From contig NZ_OY771649.1 of the NCBI RefSeq assembly GCF_963674925.1, forward strand, positions 1,116,001-1,180,000: DNA of 64,000 nt. The letters are read 5' to 3'. This document shows, piece after piece, positions 23,190-31,812 of the stretch. Position 1 is the stretch's first letter. Every line of letters starts with the position of its first letter. Below the pieces are notes generated by a model. That model worked only from the letters and a program-made list of their open reading frames with translations, was not told where the DNA came from and did not search any database. The stretch comes from an uncultured Draconibacterium sp. (GTDB lineage: Bacteria; Bacteroidota; Bacteroidia; Bacteroidales; Prolixibacteraceae). The position numbers and the translations under genes were made by a program.

Positions 23190-24302
23190 CTATTTCAATC
23201 GGCAACGCATTAATACGGGATTACCGGAAGCTGCAATATGCAATTGCACTTTTTCAAACTCGTTGTGTCGTTTATCCGATATTTTATGTCCGCCAACTTT
23301 GTAGGCAGTTATTGGTATGTAAAGTTCATTCTTTGGTGAAAGGTATGAAGGATTATCCCAGATACCACCATCGATATTATTCACGGCTTCTGCAAAATAT
23401 GTGGCTTCCCAATCCTTCTTATTAATTAGCGCGGTGGTTTGGTGCGACCCCAGCCAGTAGGTTAGAAAAATATAATTCTTGTTTTCGAAATAACTTTTAA
23501 TTTTCGAGTGGTGGGTGTTGTGGATGTATTTCAATGTCTTAATATCGTCCTTATCGCCGGTGTTTCGCCACACTTCAGCAAACGATGGGTAACCGTCACT
23601 TTCAATTAAATATTCAGGTTGAAAAGCCGAATTACTATAGGCAAAAACCGTATCGCTGTACGACGATACCAGCGAAATGGCTGCAGCTCCCGAAGCTGCC
23701 AGATTCGAACGTCCGAGATCTTTCAAACGCTCCTCGGGAAATTTCACTTTTTTCACCTTCCCGTTTGGCGAATAAACGGTGTACAAACCATAACCGGGCA
23801 CATCGTTCACCACATAAAACTGGCTTTTCGATTCAAAGAATTTTGTTCCCGGCATTTTAGCAGCAACCAGTTTGCTTTTGTATTTCCCGTCTTTGCCAAC
23901 AATGTAAATTCCATCCTCGGCCAAAACGGCAAAATCTTTCTGATAGCTAATAATATCCAACGGATTTTTAATTCTGCCATTTCCATCATTATTACTCACA
24001 ATGGTATTTTTAAAATCGCCTTTCGGTGTAAACCGGATAAAACTGATTTCGCGTGCCCTGCGCTGAAGAATGATCAAATCGCCATCCAATTCTTTTACGT
24101 TTAAAATATCGCCGAATTCTATTTTAGCTTCGTTTACTTTTAGTTCCAGGTAATCCAGATTTTCAACAAAACTTGAAATCGGTAAAATATCCTGCGATTT
24201 TTTCAACAGTATTTCCGGCAAACCGCTATTCTCAGCCGGCTTTTCGGTACACGAGGCGACAAACAGCGCTACGAAAAATAAAATAATAATGGTATGTTTC
24301 AC
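23190..24302 (-). CDS. 6-bladed beta-propeller lipoprotein
   Basis: The lipoprotein begins best at the GTG at 24300-24302, which gives VKHTIIILFFVALFVASC, a classical signal peptide and lipobox with C at residue 18. The frame extends further upstream to 24458, but that part is not signal-like. The 370-residue product has repeated blade motifs (GDILNVKELDGDLIIL, GRIKNPLDIISYQKDFAVL, KFFESKSQFYVVND) of the DUF4934/5128 6-bladed propeller group found in gut and marine Bacteroidota. Function is unknown; ligand binding at the outer membrane is likely. It is divergent from the LytTR gene. Confidence 0.82.
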   Translation of the reverse strand: MKHTIIILFFVALFVASCTEKPAENSGLPEILLKKSQDILPISSFVENLDYLELKVNEAKIEFGDILNVKELDGDLIILQRRAREISFIRFTPKGDFKNTIVSNNDGNGRIKNPLDIISYQKDFAVLAEDGIYIVGKDGKYKSKLVAAKMPGTKFFESKSQFYVVNDVPGYGLYTVYSPNGKVKKVKFPEERLKDLGRSNLAASGAAAISLVSSYSDTVFAYSNSAFQPEYLIESDGYPSFAEVWRNTGDKDDIKTLKYIHNTHHSKIKSYFENKNYIFLTYWLGSHQTTALINKKDWEATYFAEAVNNIDGGIWDNPSYLSPKNELYIPITAYKVGGHKISDKRHNEFEKVQLHIAASGNPVLMRCRLK

Positions 24303-24473
24303 GACTTGAATCTTTCTGTAATTGTTTAATTGTGTTCTGTTCCGACAAATACCATGCCCTTGAGCGCACAAAACAAATAATAATATTTGGGAATCGACCA
24401 CAAGAGAATAATTAAAACAATTTTTTGAAATTATGAAGCAATCATTTAATATTGACAAATAAACAGCTTTACA

Positions 24474-25301
24474 TTGAACCTAAAATTTTTGAATAACAGT
24501 TTCAGTTTGCTCGACCGCAAAAAAGACAGGTACCTGCTCGTCATTATCGTTCTGGCTTTTAGTATTTTTTTCATCAATGTATTTAAACCGTGGAATATAG
24601 GCCGTTGGTATTCCGATTCTCCAATCATTCAATTCCTCAGGCTTTCGAGTTATGGTTTTATTTCGTCGCTGGTACTCTTGTTCACGCAATTTCCTCTTCG
24701 TAAATTTCTGCATCAACAAACATTCAGGCTAAAAATATACTTGTTCTGGATTCTCATCGAGATTATATTGATCAGCCTTGTCTATATTTTTCTTTATGGA
24801 AATCCAATTGGTAATTTTATAAACGATTTCCTTTTTTCGTTGAAATATACTGTACTTGGAATTCTCATTCCTTACTCTTTTGCGCTTCTTTTGATTTATT
24901 ATAAAAAGCACAGCGAAGAAATTGAACAGCTAAAAAATAAGCTTTCAGTTAGCGATAAAAACCGGCTTTTAACTTTTAACGATGAAAAAGGGAACCCACG
25001 GTTTTCAGTTAGAAGTGCGGACTTTCTTTACCTTGAATCAACCGACAATTATGTAACAGTGAACTTTATCTTAGAAGGAAAATTACAACGGAAACTTCTG
25101 CGAAATACGATGAAAAACATGGAGAACCAGATGGGATCACAATCAATTTTACGTTGTCATCGATCGTTTATGGTAAATACGCAAAACGTCGACTTTGTTC
25201 AGAAAGAAAACAAAAAGCTGGTTCTTCATCTCAATTCTTCAGTAACCACTATTCCGGTGTCCGAAAAATATTCGCCCCTGCTTTTATCCGTTTTATCCTA
25301 G
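24474..25301 (+). CDS. Membrane-anchored LytTR-domain regulator
   Basis: This 275-residue protein has four predicted membrane helices in the first 145 residues (YLLVIIVLAFSIFFINVF, SLVLLFTQF, IYLFWILIEIILISLVYIFLY, YTVLGILIPYSFALLLIYY). A linker helix and a C-terminal LytTR DNA-binding domain follow (about residues 175-275: RSADFLYLESTDNYVTVNF and MGSQSILRCHRSFMVN). There is no receiver domain, so the signal probably comes through the membrane part. No ATG is available in the conserved N-terminus and the TTG at 24474 is the likely start. It is divergent from the beta-propeller lipoprotein. Confidence 0.87.
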   Translation: MNLKFLNNSFSLLDRKKDRYLLVIIVLAFSIFFINVFKPWNIGRWYSDSPIIQFLRLSSYGFISSLVLLFTQFPLRKFLHQQTFRLKIYLFWILIEIILISLVYIFLYGNPIGNFINDFLFSLKYTVLGILIPYSFALLLIYYKKHSEEIEQLKNKLSVSDKNRLLTFNDEKGNPRFSVRSADFLYLESTDNYVTVNFILEGKLQRKLLRNTMKNMENQMGSQSILRCHRSFMVNTQNVDFVQKENKKLVLHLNSSVTTIPVSEKYSPLLLSVLS

Positions 25302-25425
25302 CGACCAAAATTTCATCCCTATATAGCGAATTTCGTCCCTTAAATTTGCAAAAACAAATGTTGCTACTAATCTTTGTAACACACTTAACAAGTGCAATTT
25401 AAAATCACACCTAAATTTTTATACA

Positions 25426-25797
25426 ATGAAAAAATTAATGTTTTTTGTTTTTGTACTCTTTGCTGTAACCATTTCGGTTAATGCAAGCAACTCTTCGAAC
25501 AATAAAGAAGTTATTGGTGAATGGAAATACGAAGTTCCAAGTGCGCCTTACGGTTACAATGCCGGAACCATAGTTTTGGAAGAAAAAGAAGGCCAGTTAG
25601 CTGGACATGTCAAATTGGAGGATGGATATAAAATCGATCTGAAAGATATTAAGTATAGCGAAGAAGGCTTAAAGTGTGGTCTTTATGTTGATTACAATTA
25701 TGTTACCCTGAAAATGAAAGTGGAAGGTGAAAACATGAAAGGGATGGTAAACACACCTGAAGGAGAAATGCCAATAACTGCCAAAAAAGTTAAATAG
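25426..25797 (+). CDS. Small secreted protein
   Basis: This 123-residue exported protein has a signal peptide (about 1-20, ending VNAS). The mature part is beta-rich (IGEWKYEVPSAPYGYNAGTIVLEEKEG, then VTLKMKVEGENMKGMV) and resembles a small lipocalin-like or START-insensitive domain seen after LytTR genes. No cysteines are present in the mature part and no active site is visible. It follows the regulator by 125 bp and has its own terminator, so it may be a regulated target. Confidence 0.7.
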   Translation: MKKLMFFVFVLFAVTISVNASNSSNNKEVIGEWKYEVPSAPYGYNAGTIVLEEKEGQLAGHVKLEDGYKIDLKDIKYSEEGLKCGLYVDYNYVTLKMKVEGENMKGMVNTPEGEMPITAKKVK

Positions 25798-25815
25798 CAA
25801 CGAAACTAAGATATA

Positions 25816-25856
25816 AAAAGGCCGCTGTATTCAATTTTACAGCGGCCTTTTTTATG
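25816..25856 (+). terminator. Terminator after 25426-25797
   Basis: AAAAGGCCGCTGTA pairs with TACAGCGGCCTTTT around a 9-nt loop and is followed by T residues. The preceding A run means it may also stop the convergent hydrolase gene. Confidence 0.9.
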
Positions 25857-25871
25857 TTGAAATTCGATTGA

Positions 25872-26975
25872 TTAATCCATTTTTATCACCTCACTGCCGG
25901 CCAGTAAAAAGGCTCCGGTTCCATATACTTCCCAGCTGTCTGCTTCGAAGTTTTTACGCGGGTCGGCACCAATAGGCTGACACCAGCCCACATGGCCGTC
26001 GGGCTGAATTAAACCATTCAATCCTACCCAGGCTTTTTCTACTGCAGGTAAATAAGTGGCTTTATCTAATATGCCGTTATTGATTCCCCAGGCCAAAGCA
26101 TAGCAGTAAAAACCTGAGCCGCTGGCTTCTCCTCCGGGATACGATTCAGGATCGAGCAGGCTGGAACGCCACAAACCATCTTCCTGTTGCAGCGGAAGAA
26201 TTTTGGCCGCCATTTCTTTGTAATTCTGAATGTAAAAATCACGGTTCGGATAATCCTCAGGCAATTCTGATAGTACACGAACCAAACCGCCCATTACCCA
26301 ACCGTTTCCACGCGACCAGAAAATTTTCTTGCCATTAGCTTCCTGCTTTTTTTCAATTCCGGGTTCGTTCCATTTGTAGCCCATATCCCGTGCATACAAA
26401 TGGTATTCTTTGTCCCAAAGCAGATCGTAGGTCTCTTCCCACAGTTTATCCGAAAGTTTCAGGTATTTATCATCGTCTAAAGTCATTCCCAGCTTTACAA
26501 ATGCCGGAGGCGCCATAAATAAGGCATCGCACCACCACCATGTTTTTTCACGAATACCGTCGGCTTCGTATGGCGTTTTCATAAACTCATCCATGGTTGC
26601 TATGAATGGTTCAATCATTTTCTTTTCACCCGAAACCCTGTACATGTCAATGTAAGTCTGGCAAATTACATGATCATCGGCATGATGCAAACGCGGCCCC
26701 GGTTTCCATTCGTTGGCCTCTCCCATTTCGTACATGGCTTTCCAAATCTTTTTCGAGCCCGTTGTTTCATACGCCGCAAAAACTCCGGCGTAAAATGCAC
26801 CGTTGGTCCAGTCGTACAACTCGTGTTTTGGATGCTCCAACTGCCAGTCCAACGCCTTTTTCATTGTTTTTTTAATGTAACTGTCTTTAAAAAGCTTTTC
26901 GTTACCCGCTTTTTGTGCCTGCGTTGTTCCTCCCAGAACTACCGCGGCCAGTAAAAGAATGATTATTTTATTCAT
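25872..26975 (-). CDS. Glycoside hydrolase family 88/105 (unsaturated uronyl hydrolase)
   Basis: This 367-residue exported enzyme has a signal peptide (1-21, ending TQAQ). GH88/105 enzymes hydrate and cleave unsaturated uronyl residues at oligosaccharide ends released by polysaccharide lyases. The alpha/alpha-barrel motifs are clear: DWTNGAFYAG (residues 55-64), HHADDHVICQTYID with D100/D101, WWWCDALFMAPP with the likely catalytic D150, and SRGNGWVMGGLVRVL. It stands without other polysaccharide-utilisation genes in this window. The closest functional name would be unsaturated rhamnogalacturonyl hydrolase, but the substrate is not shown. Confidence 0.93.
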   Translation of the reverse strand: MNKIIILLLAAVVLGGTTQAQKAGNEKLFKDSYIKKTMKKALDWQLEHPKHELYDWTNGAFYAGVFAAYETTGSKKIWKAMYEMGEANEWKPGPRLHHADDHVICQTYIDMYRVSGEKKMIEPFIATMDEFMKTPYEADGIREKTWWWCDALFMAPPAFVKLGMTLDDDKYLKLSDKLWEETYDLLWDKEYHLYARDMGYKWNEPGIEKKQEANGKKIFWSRGNGWVMGGLVRVLSELPEDYPNRDFYIQNYKEMAAKILPLQQEDGLWRSSLLDPESYPGGEASGSGFYCYALAWGINNGILDKATYLPAVEKAWVGLNGLIQPDGHVGWCQPIGADPRKNFEADSWEVYGTGAFLLAGSEVIKMD

Positions 26976-27125
26976 GTTGATCTAAGTTTGATGCAAAACT
27001 ATGCAATCGATTGCAATCTACAAAATACATTTTCAATTTCTTATCAGGCAAAATCCGAACAGATCATAAATCGTGGTCATATCATTTCCCGGCTTAACTT
27101 TAATTTTAAATTAACACCAATACGT

Positions 27126-27156
27126 ATTGTTCAATACAATTTTATAACTATACTTG
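27126..27156 (+). promoter_or_regulatory. Bacteroidetes-type promoter of the his operon
   Basis: ATTG (27126-27129) and TATACTTG (27149-27156), separated by 19 nt, match the -33/-7 (TTTG, TAnnTTTG) promoter pattern of the phylum with one mismatch in each. The transcript would start a few bases before the leader peptide ATG at 27173. Confidence 0.6.
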
Positions 27157-27172
27157 CATCAAAATAACTGAT

Positions 27173-27235
27173 ATGACAGTAAAAACATTACATCACGGCC
27201 ATCATTGGAAGAACCAACCATCGGGTAGGCTGTAA
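27173..27235 (+). CDS. hisL: His operon leader peptide
   Basis: This 20-codon open frame (ATG 27173-27175, TAA 27233-27235) carries the run HHGHH at residues 7-11, four histidine codons among five. It is followed 34 nt later by an intrinsic terminator and then hisG. This is the classical design for attenuation by histidyl-tRNA supply: stalling at the histidine codons would favour readthrough. I did not establish the competing antiterminator pairing by eye. It is too short for ordinary gene calling. Confidence 0.9.
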   Translation: MTVKTLHHGHHWKNQPSGRL

Positions 27236-27268
27236 TTGTTTTGTTTAAACTCAACGATATTAATTAAT

Positions 27269-27300
27269 AAAGGCTTGCCATTAAAGGCAGGCCTTTTTTT
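27269..27300 (+). terminator. Attenuator terminator upstream of hisG
   Basis: AAAGGCTTGCC (27269-27279) pairs with GGCAGGCCTTT (27286-27296), with one G-U pair, and is followed by seven T. It lies between the leader peptide and the hisG start at 27314. Confidence 0.92.
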
Positions 27301-27313
27301 ATATAAAACAGAC

Positions 27314-28171
27314 ATGGAAAAACTTAAGATTGCTATTCAAACAAAAGGAAGGTTAAACGAAGACTCAATGGGCCTGATAAACGAGGCCGGAATCGGGTTG
27401 AGTGTTGGCAGACGTAAACTGGTATCGGAAGCGAAAAACTTCCCAATGGATGCCTTGTTTTTACGCGACGATGATATTCCGCAAACCGTTGCCGACGGTG
27501 TTGCCGATATTGGTGTTGTGGGCGAAAACGAAATGGCCGAGAAAGACGAAAACGTGGTAATTGCCAAACGTCTTGGATTCTCGAAATGCCGTCTGTCGCT
27601 GGCTATTCCAAAGTCACTTGATTATCCGGGTGTTGAATTCTTCAACGGTAAAAAAATTGCCACCTCCTACCCCGTTATCCTCAAAAAGTTTCTGGACGAA
27701 AACAATATTAATGCAGAGATTCATGTGATTAGCGGATCGGTAGAAATTGCACCGGGAATTGGCTTGGCCGATGCTATTTTCGATATCGTGAGTTCAGGAT
27801 CGACATTGGTAAGCAACCGTTTGAAAGAAGTTGAAGTGGTAATGAAATCGGAAGCGGTATTGATTGCCAACCCAAACCTTACGGCAAAAAAGCAGGAAAT
27901 TCTTGACGAACTGATTTTCAGAATTGAATCGGTACAACGTGCTGAAGGCAAAAAATACATTCTTCTGAATGTTCCAAACGAAAAAATAGAAGAAATAACT
28001 TCGTTGCTTCCGGGAATGAAATCGCCAACACTGGTTCCGCTGGCAAAGGAAGGCTGGAGCTCGATGCACTCGGTAATTGAAGAAGATGATTTTTGGGAAG
28101 TAATTGGCAAGTTGAAAAAAGCCGGTGCCGAAGGAATTTTAGTTGTACCTATCGAAAAAATGATTTTCTAG
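27314..28171 (+). CDS. hisG: ATP phosphoribosyltransferase, long form
   Basis: HisG makes N1-(5-phosphoribosyl)-ATP, the first step of histidine synthesis. The start is the ATG at 27314 (MEKLKIAIQTKGRLNEDSM); the open frame upstream overlaps the attenuator. The 285-residue length and C-terminal part (PTLVPLAKEGWSSMHSVIEE, KAGAEGILVVPIEKM) show the long, self-sufficient form with an ACT-like regulatory domain, so no HisZ is needed. ISGSVEIAPGIGLADAIFDIVSSGSTL is the PRPP-binding block. It is the first structural gene after the attenuator. Confidence 0.97.
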   Translation: MEKLKIAIQTKGRLNEDSMGLINEAGIGLSVGRRKLVSEAKNFPMDALFLRDDDIPQTVADGVADIGVVGENEMAEKDENVVIAKRLGFSKCRLSLAIPKSLDYPGVEFFNGKKIATSYPVILKKFLDENNINAEIHVISGSVEIAPGIGLADAIFDIVSSGSTLVSNRLKEVEVVMKSEAVLIANPNLTAKKQEILDELIFRIESVQRAEGKKYILLNVPNEKIEEITSLLPGMKSPTLVPLAKEGWSSMHSVIEEDDFWEVIGKLKKAGAEGILVVPIEKMIF

Positions 28172-28231
28172 AAATCAGATCCATGAAGCCGTTCTTAAAA
28201 GCAGCTATCGGGTTAACAGTTTCATGAATAA

Positions 28232-29125
28232 ATGACAACAAGACAATACATACTGTTTGCCATTCCATCATTGATCTGGGGATCGACATGGTATGCCATT
28301 AAGTTCCAACTGGGAACAGTTGATCCGCTGTTATCGGTTGCCTATCGCTTTTTGGCAGCCGGTATTCTGCTCATTTTATTTTGCCTGGCAACTGGCAGAA
28401 AAATGAAATTTACGCTGCGCGAACACCTGATGATGCTTCTGCTGGGGCTTTGTCTTTTCGGAATGAACTACTGGTTTGTTTACGAAGTGGAAACGACTTT
28501 GACAAGCGGCATTGTTGCAGTTATATTTTCGTTGATTATTTTCTTCAATATATTTTTCAATGCAGTTCTGTTAAAAGGAAAAATAAAGCCCGATGTTATA
28601 GTGGCTGCAGTTTTGGGAGTTGGTGGAACAGCTTTGTTATTTAAGAACGAGTTGGTAAAGTTTCAGGGAGGAAGCGGCAACTGGATCATCTTTTTGCTTT
28701 GTTTCGGTGGTTTAACCTTTGCTTCCTTAGGAAACATTATTTCAGCGTATAAGCAAAAGAAAAACGTACCTGTTTTGCAGGCCAATGCCTACGGAATGTT
28801 ATACGGAGGATTGGCTATGTTTACAATGGTATTGCTGCTTGGTAAACCACTTCGTTTTGATGCATCGCTGAACTACTCGGTGTCGTTATTGTACCTTTCA
28901 ATTTTCGGGTCGATAGTAGCTTTTTCAACCTATTTAAAACTGCTTGGAGAAATCGGTCCCGACCGTTCGATTTACGTGGCACTAATTACTCCGGCAATTG
29001 CTTTGTTAATTTCTACTTTTTTTGAAGGTTACCGATGGGATGTATTCGCAGCGTTGGGAATACTTTTGCTATTTTCGGGCAACATTCTGGCTTTACGGTT
29101 TAAAACAAAAAAAACAGTTACATGA
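28232..29125 (+). CDS. DMT/EamA-family transporter
   Basis: This 297-residue membrane protein has ten predicted helices in two EamA repeats: YILFAIPSLIWGSTWYAIK at the start, LLLGLCLFGMNYWFVYEVETTLTSGIVAVIFSL in the first half, and a second repeat from residue 150. EamA proteins export metabolites, often amino acids. It sits between hisG and hisD and its stop overlaps the hisD ATG (ATGA at 29122-29125), so it is co-translated with histidine genes. A histidine-related substrate is plausible but not shown. Confidence 0.9.
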   Translation: MTTRQYILFAIPSLIWGSTWYAIKFQLGTVDPLLSVAYRFLAAGILLILFCLATGRKMKFTLREHLMMLLLGLCLFGMNYWFVYEVETTLTSGIVAVIFSLIIFFNIFFNAVLLKGKIKPDVIVAAVLGVGGTALLFKNELVKFQGGSGNWIIFLLCFGGLTFASLGNIISAYKQKKNVPVLQANAYGMLYGGLAMFTMVLLLGKPLRFDASLNYSVSLLYLSIFGSIVAFSTYLKLLGEIGPDRSIYVALITPAIALLISTFFEGYRWDVFAALGILLLFSGNILALRFKTKKTVT

Positions 29126-30408
29126 AGACTTATATAAATCCGGGAAGAAATACCTGGACCGATATTTTAAAACGCCCGCTTTTCGATGTTTCGGAATTGT
29201 ACGGTCGCGTACAAAATATATTAACTGAAATTCGTGAGCAGGGCGATGAAAAATTGCGCGAATACACCGAACGTTTTGACGGTGTTAAACTGGATAATTT
29301 TGAGGTTTCTCCGGAAGAAATTGCCAAGGCAGAAGCCACAATCGACCAGGATTTAAAAGACGCGATTGCTTTAGCTGCTGAAAACATCAAAGCGTTTCAC
29401 AGCGCCCAAATGCCCGAAATCAGAAAGATGGAAACCGCGCCCGGCGTAATTTGCTGGCAAAAACCCGTGGCCATCGAAAAAGTTGGATTGTATATTCCGG
29501 GCGGAACAGCACCACTTTTTTCAACAGTGTTGATGCTGGCTCTTCCGGCAAAAATTGCGGGTTGTAAACAAATTGTGCTTTGTTCGCCACCGGATAAGAA
29601 TGGGAACATCCATCCGGCAATTTTGTACGCTGCAAAGGTTGCAGGCGTAACACAAATCTACAAACTGGGCGGTGTACAAGCTATCGGAGCAATGGCATAC
29701 GGTACGGAGACCGTTCCGAAAACCTACAAGATTTTTGGTCCGGGAAATCAATATGTAACGGCTGCCAAACAACTGGTTAGTATGAATGAAGTTTCGATCG
29801 ATATGCCGGCCGGTCCTTCGGAGGTACTGGTAGTTGCCGACGAAACATCGAATGCGGCTTTTGTGGCTTCCGATCTGTTGTCGCAGGCAGAACACGGTGC
29901 CGACAGCCAGGTGGTGCTGGTTACCAATAATGAAAATTCGTTAAAAGAAGTCGTTGCTGAAGTTGAAGCACAAGTTGCACAACTGCCAAGAAAAGAGCTC
30001 GCCGAAAAAGCGCTTTCGAACAGTGTTTTGATCGTTGTTTCGGATGAAACAGAGCGTGTCGATCTGATTAATGAGTACGCGCCGGAACATTTAATCATCA
30101 GCACCAAAAAATATATGGACCTGGCAGATAAAATCACCAATGCAGGTTCGGTATTCCTGGGTGAATTTACTCCTGAAAGTGCCGGAGATTATGCTTCGGG
30201 CACCAACCATACGCTGCCTACAAACGGCTGGGCACGATCGTACAGTGGAGTAAACCTGGATAGTTTTCTGAAAAAGATCACTTTCCAGGAGATTAGCGAA
30301 GAAGGACTTTTGGCAATTGGCCCCGCTATTGAAAAAATGGCCGCTACCGAACAACTTGAAGCGCACAAAAATGCAGTAACTTTACGTTTGAAATATTTAG
30401 CTGATTAG
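29122..30408 (+). CDS. hisD: Histidinol dehydrogenase
   Basis: HisD oxidises L-histidinol to L-histidine in two NAD-dependent steps. The 428-residue length is normal. IEKVGLYIPGGTAPLFSTVLMLALPAKIAG, AMAYGTETVPKTYKIFGPGNQYVTAAK, DMPAGPSEVLVVAD (zinc and substrate region), SQAEHGADSQVVLVT (zinc-binding Q and H) and the catalytic ...YAPEHLII and TNHTLPTNGWARSYSGV segments are intact. Start ATG overlaps the transporter stop. Positions fit the usual hisG-D-C-B order in this phylum. Confidence 0.98.
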   Translation: MKTYINPGRNTWTDILKRPLFDVSELYGRVQNILTEIREQGDEKLREYTERFDGVKLDNFEVSPEEIAKAEATIDQDLKDAIALAAENIKAFHSAQMPEIRKMETAPGVICWQKPVAIEKVGLYIPGGTAPLFSTVLMLALPAKIAGCKQIVLCSPPDKNGNIHPAILYAAKVAGVTQIYKLGGVQAIGAMAYGTETVPKTYKIFGPGNQYVTAAKQLVSMNEVSIDMPAGPSEVLVVADETSNAAFVASDLLSQAEHGADSQVVLVTNNENSLKEVVAEVEAQVAQLPRKELAEKALSNSVLIVVSDETERVDLINEYAPEHLIISTKKYMDLADKITNAGSVFLGEFTPESAGDYASGTNHTLPTNGWARSYSGVNLDSFLKKITFQEISEEGLLAIGPAIEKMAATEQLEAHKNAVTLRLKYLAD

Positions 30409-30410
30409 AA

Positions 30411-30436
30411 CGTCAACCTGAACTTGTTTCAGGTTC
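30411..30436 (+). repeat. Left flanking hairpin of the GIY-YIG gene
   Basis: This is CGTCA, then the stem ACCT, the core GAACTTGTTTC, then AGGT and TC. It is the same element as 30737-30762 in inverted orientation, with a different but self-complementary 4-bp stem. Confidence 0.88.
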
Positions 30437-30442
30437 TTAATT

Positions 30443-30730
30443 ATGAAAGGAGGATTTGTTTATATAATGAGTAATTCAAAAAGAACCACATTTTATATTG
30501 GTGTAACAAGTGATCTGAAAACAAGGATTGCTGATCACAAAAATGGAATTGGTTCAGCATTTACATCAAAGTATAAACTAACAGATTTAATGTACTACGA
30601 AGATTTTCCGGATATTTACCAGGCCATCGATCGGGAAAAACAACTGAAGAACTGGCATCGGGATTGGAAAATCAACCTTATTAAATCTGTGAATCCTGAA
30701 ATGAATGATCTTTATTGGGGAATTAGATAA
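30443..30730 (+). CDS. GIY-YIG nuclease-domain protein
   Basis: This 95-residue single-domain protein shows the GIY-YIG fold: FVYIMSNSKRTTFYIGVTSDLKTRIADHKNG (the YIG element and catalytic arginine), then YYEDFPDIYQAIDREKQLKNWHRDWKINLI with the metal-binding glutamate. Small proteins of this class are abundant in Bacteroidota. It interrupts the his operon between hisD and hisC, and both sides carry copies of one hairpin in inverted orientation (30411-30436 and 30737-30762), which suggests a mobile unit. Function as a transposition or homing nuclease is inference. Confidence 0.93.
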   Translation: MKGGFVYIMSNSKRTTFYIGVTSDLKTRIADHKNGIGSAFTSKYKLTDLMYYEDFPDIYQAIDREKQLKNWHRDWKINLIKSVNPEMNDLYWGIR

Positions 30731-30736
30731 AAAACA

Positions 30737-30762
30737 GATGCCGAAACAAGTTCGGCATGACG
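30737..30762 (-). repeat. Right flanking hairpin of the GIY-YIG gene
   Basis: On the minus strand this reads CGTCA, the stem TGCC, the core GAACTTGTTTC, then GGCA and TC. The CGTCA tag and core are identical to the left hairpin. The two stems (ACCT/AGGT and TGCC/GGCA) differ but each pairs, showing covariation. Confidence 0.88.
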
Positions 30763-30775
30763 TACAAAACATGTT

Positions 30776-31807
30776 ATGGAACTAAATAATCTATTAAGAG
30801 AGAACATAAAAAATCTGAAGCCGTACTCATCGGCACGCGACGAGTACAGTGGCGACGCCATGGTTTTTCTCGATGCCAACGAAAACCCGTTTAACGAGCC
30901 TTACAACCGTTATCCGGATCCGTTACAGCGACTGGTTAAAGAAAAAATAGCGGTCTTAAAAAAAGTAGGATCAGAGAATATTTTTCTGGGAAACGGCAGC
31001 GATGAACCGATTGATTTGCTAATCCGTGCCTTTTGTGAGCCGGGAAAAGACAATGTGGTTACTATCGATCCAACCTACGGCATGTACCAGGTTGCAGCCG
31101 ACATTTCGGGTGTTGAACTTCGCAAAGTTTCATTAACCGAAGATTTTCATCTGAATATTAACGACATACTTGGCGAAACCGACAAAAATACCAAATTGAT
31201 ATTTTTATGCTCGCCCAACAATCCTACAGGCAACAGTCTGAAAAAAGAGGCCATGCTGGAGCTGGCCAACCAATTCGAGGGGCTGGTAGTTGTTGATGAA
31301 GCATACATCGACTTTGCACCGGGGAAAACCTTAATGGGAGAACTCGAGCACTACCCCAACCTGGTAATTCTGCAAACATTTTCGAAAGCCTGGGGAATGG
31401 CCGGAATACGTTTGGGAATGGCCTTCGCAAGCACGGAATTGATTGGGATTCTGAACAAAATAAAGTACCCTTATAACCTGAATATTCTTACCCAGGAAAA
31501 AGCAATGGAATTGCTCGACAAAAAAGTTACCGTGCAGAAATGGGTGAAACTATTGATTGCCGAGCGCGAAAAAATGGAAAAACTTCTTGCTGAATTTCCG
31601 TTTGTGGTTAAAGTTTATCCATCTGAAGCAAATTTCCTGCTGGTAAAAATGCACGATGCCCGTGGCATTTACAATTACCTGGTTGAGGAAGGTATTATTG
31701 TTCGCGATCGTTCGAAAGTACATTTGTGCGACGAAAGTTTGCGAATAACAATTGGAAACTCGGAAGAAAACGAAAACCTGCTGAGTGCGCTAAAAAAACT
31801 AATTTAA
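30776..31807 (+). CDS. hisC: Histidinol-phosphate aminotransferase
   Basis: HisC transfers an amino group to imidazole acetol phosphate. This 343-residue fold-type I PLP enzyme has FLDANENPFNEPYNRYPDP at the N-terminus, NIFLGNGSDEPIDLLIRAF, FLCSPNNPTGN, VVDEAYIDFAP and the PLP lysine region LQTFSKAWGMAGIRLGMAF. It follows the GIY-YIG insert and is followed by hisB 5 bp after its stop. Confidence 0.97.
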   Translation: MELNNLLRENIKNLKPYSSARDEYSGDAMVFLDANENPFNEPYNRYPDPLQRLVKEKIAVLKKVGSENIFLGNGSDEPIDLLIRAFCEPGKDNVVTIDPTYGMYQVAADISGVELRKVSLTEDFHLNINDILGETDKNTKLIFLCSPNNPTGNSLKKEAMLELANQFEGLVVVDEAYIDFAPGKTLMGELEHYPNLVILQTFSKAWGMAGIRLGMAFASTELIGILNKIKYPYNLNILTQEKAMELLDKKVTVQKWVKLLIAEREKMEKLLAEFPFVVKVYPSEANFLLVKMHDARGIYNYLVEEGIIVRDRSKVHLCDESLRITIGNSEENENLLSALKKLI

Positions 31808-31812
31808 AAACG

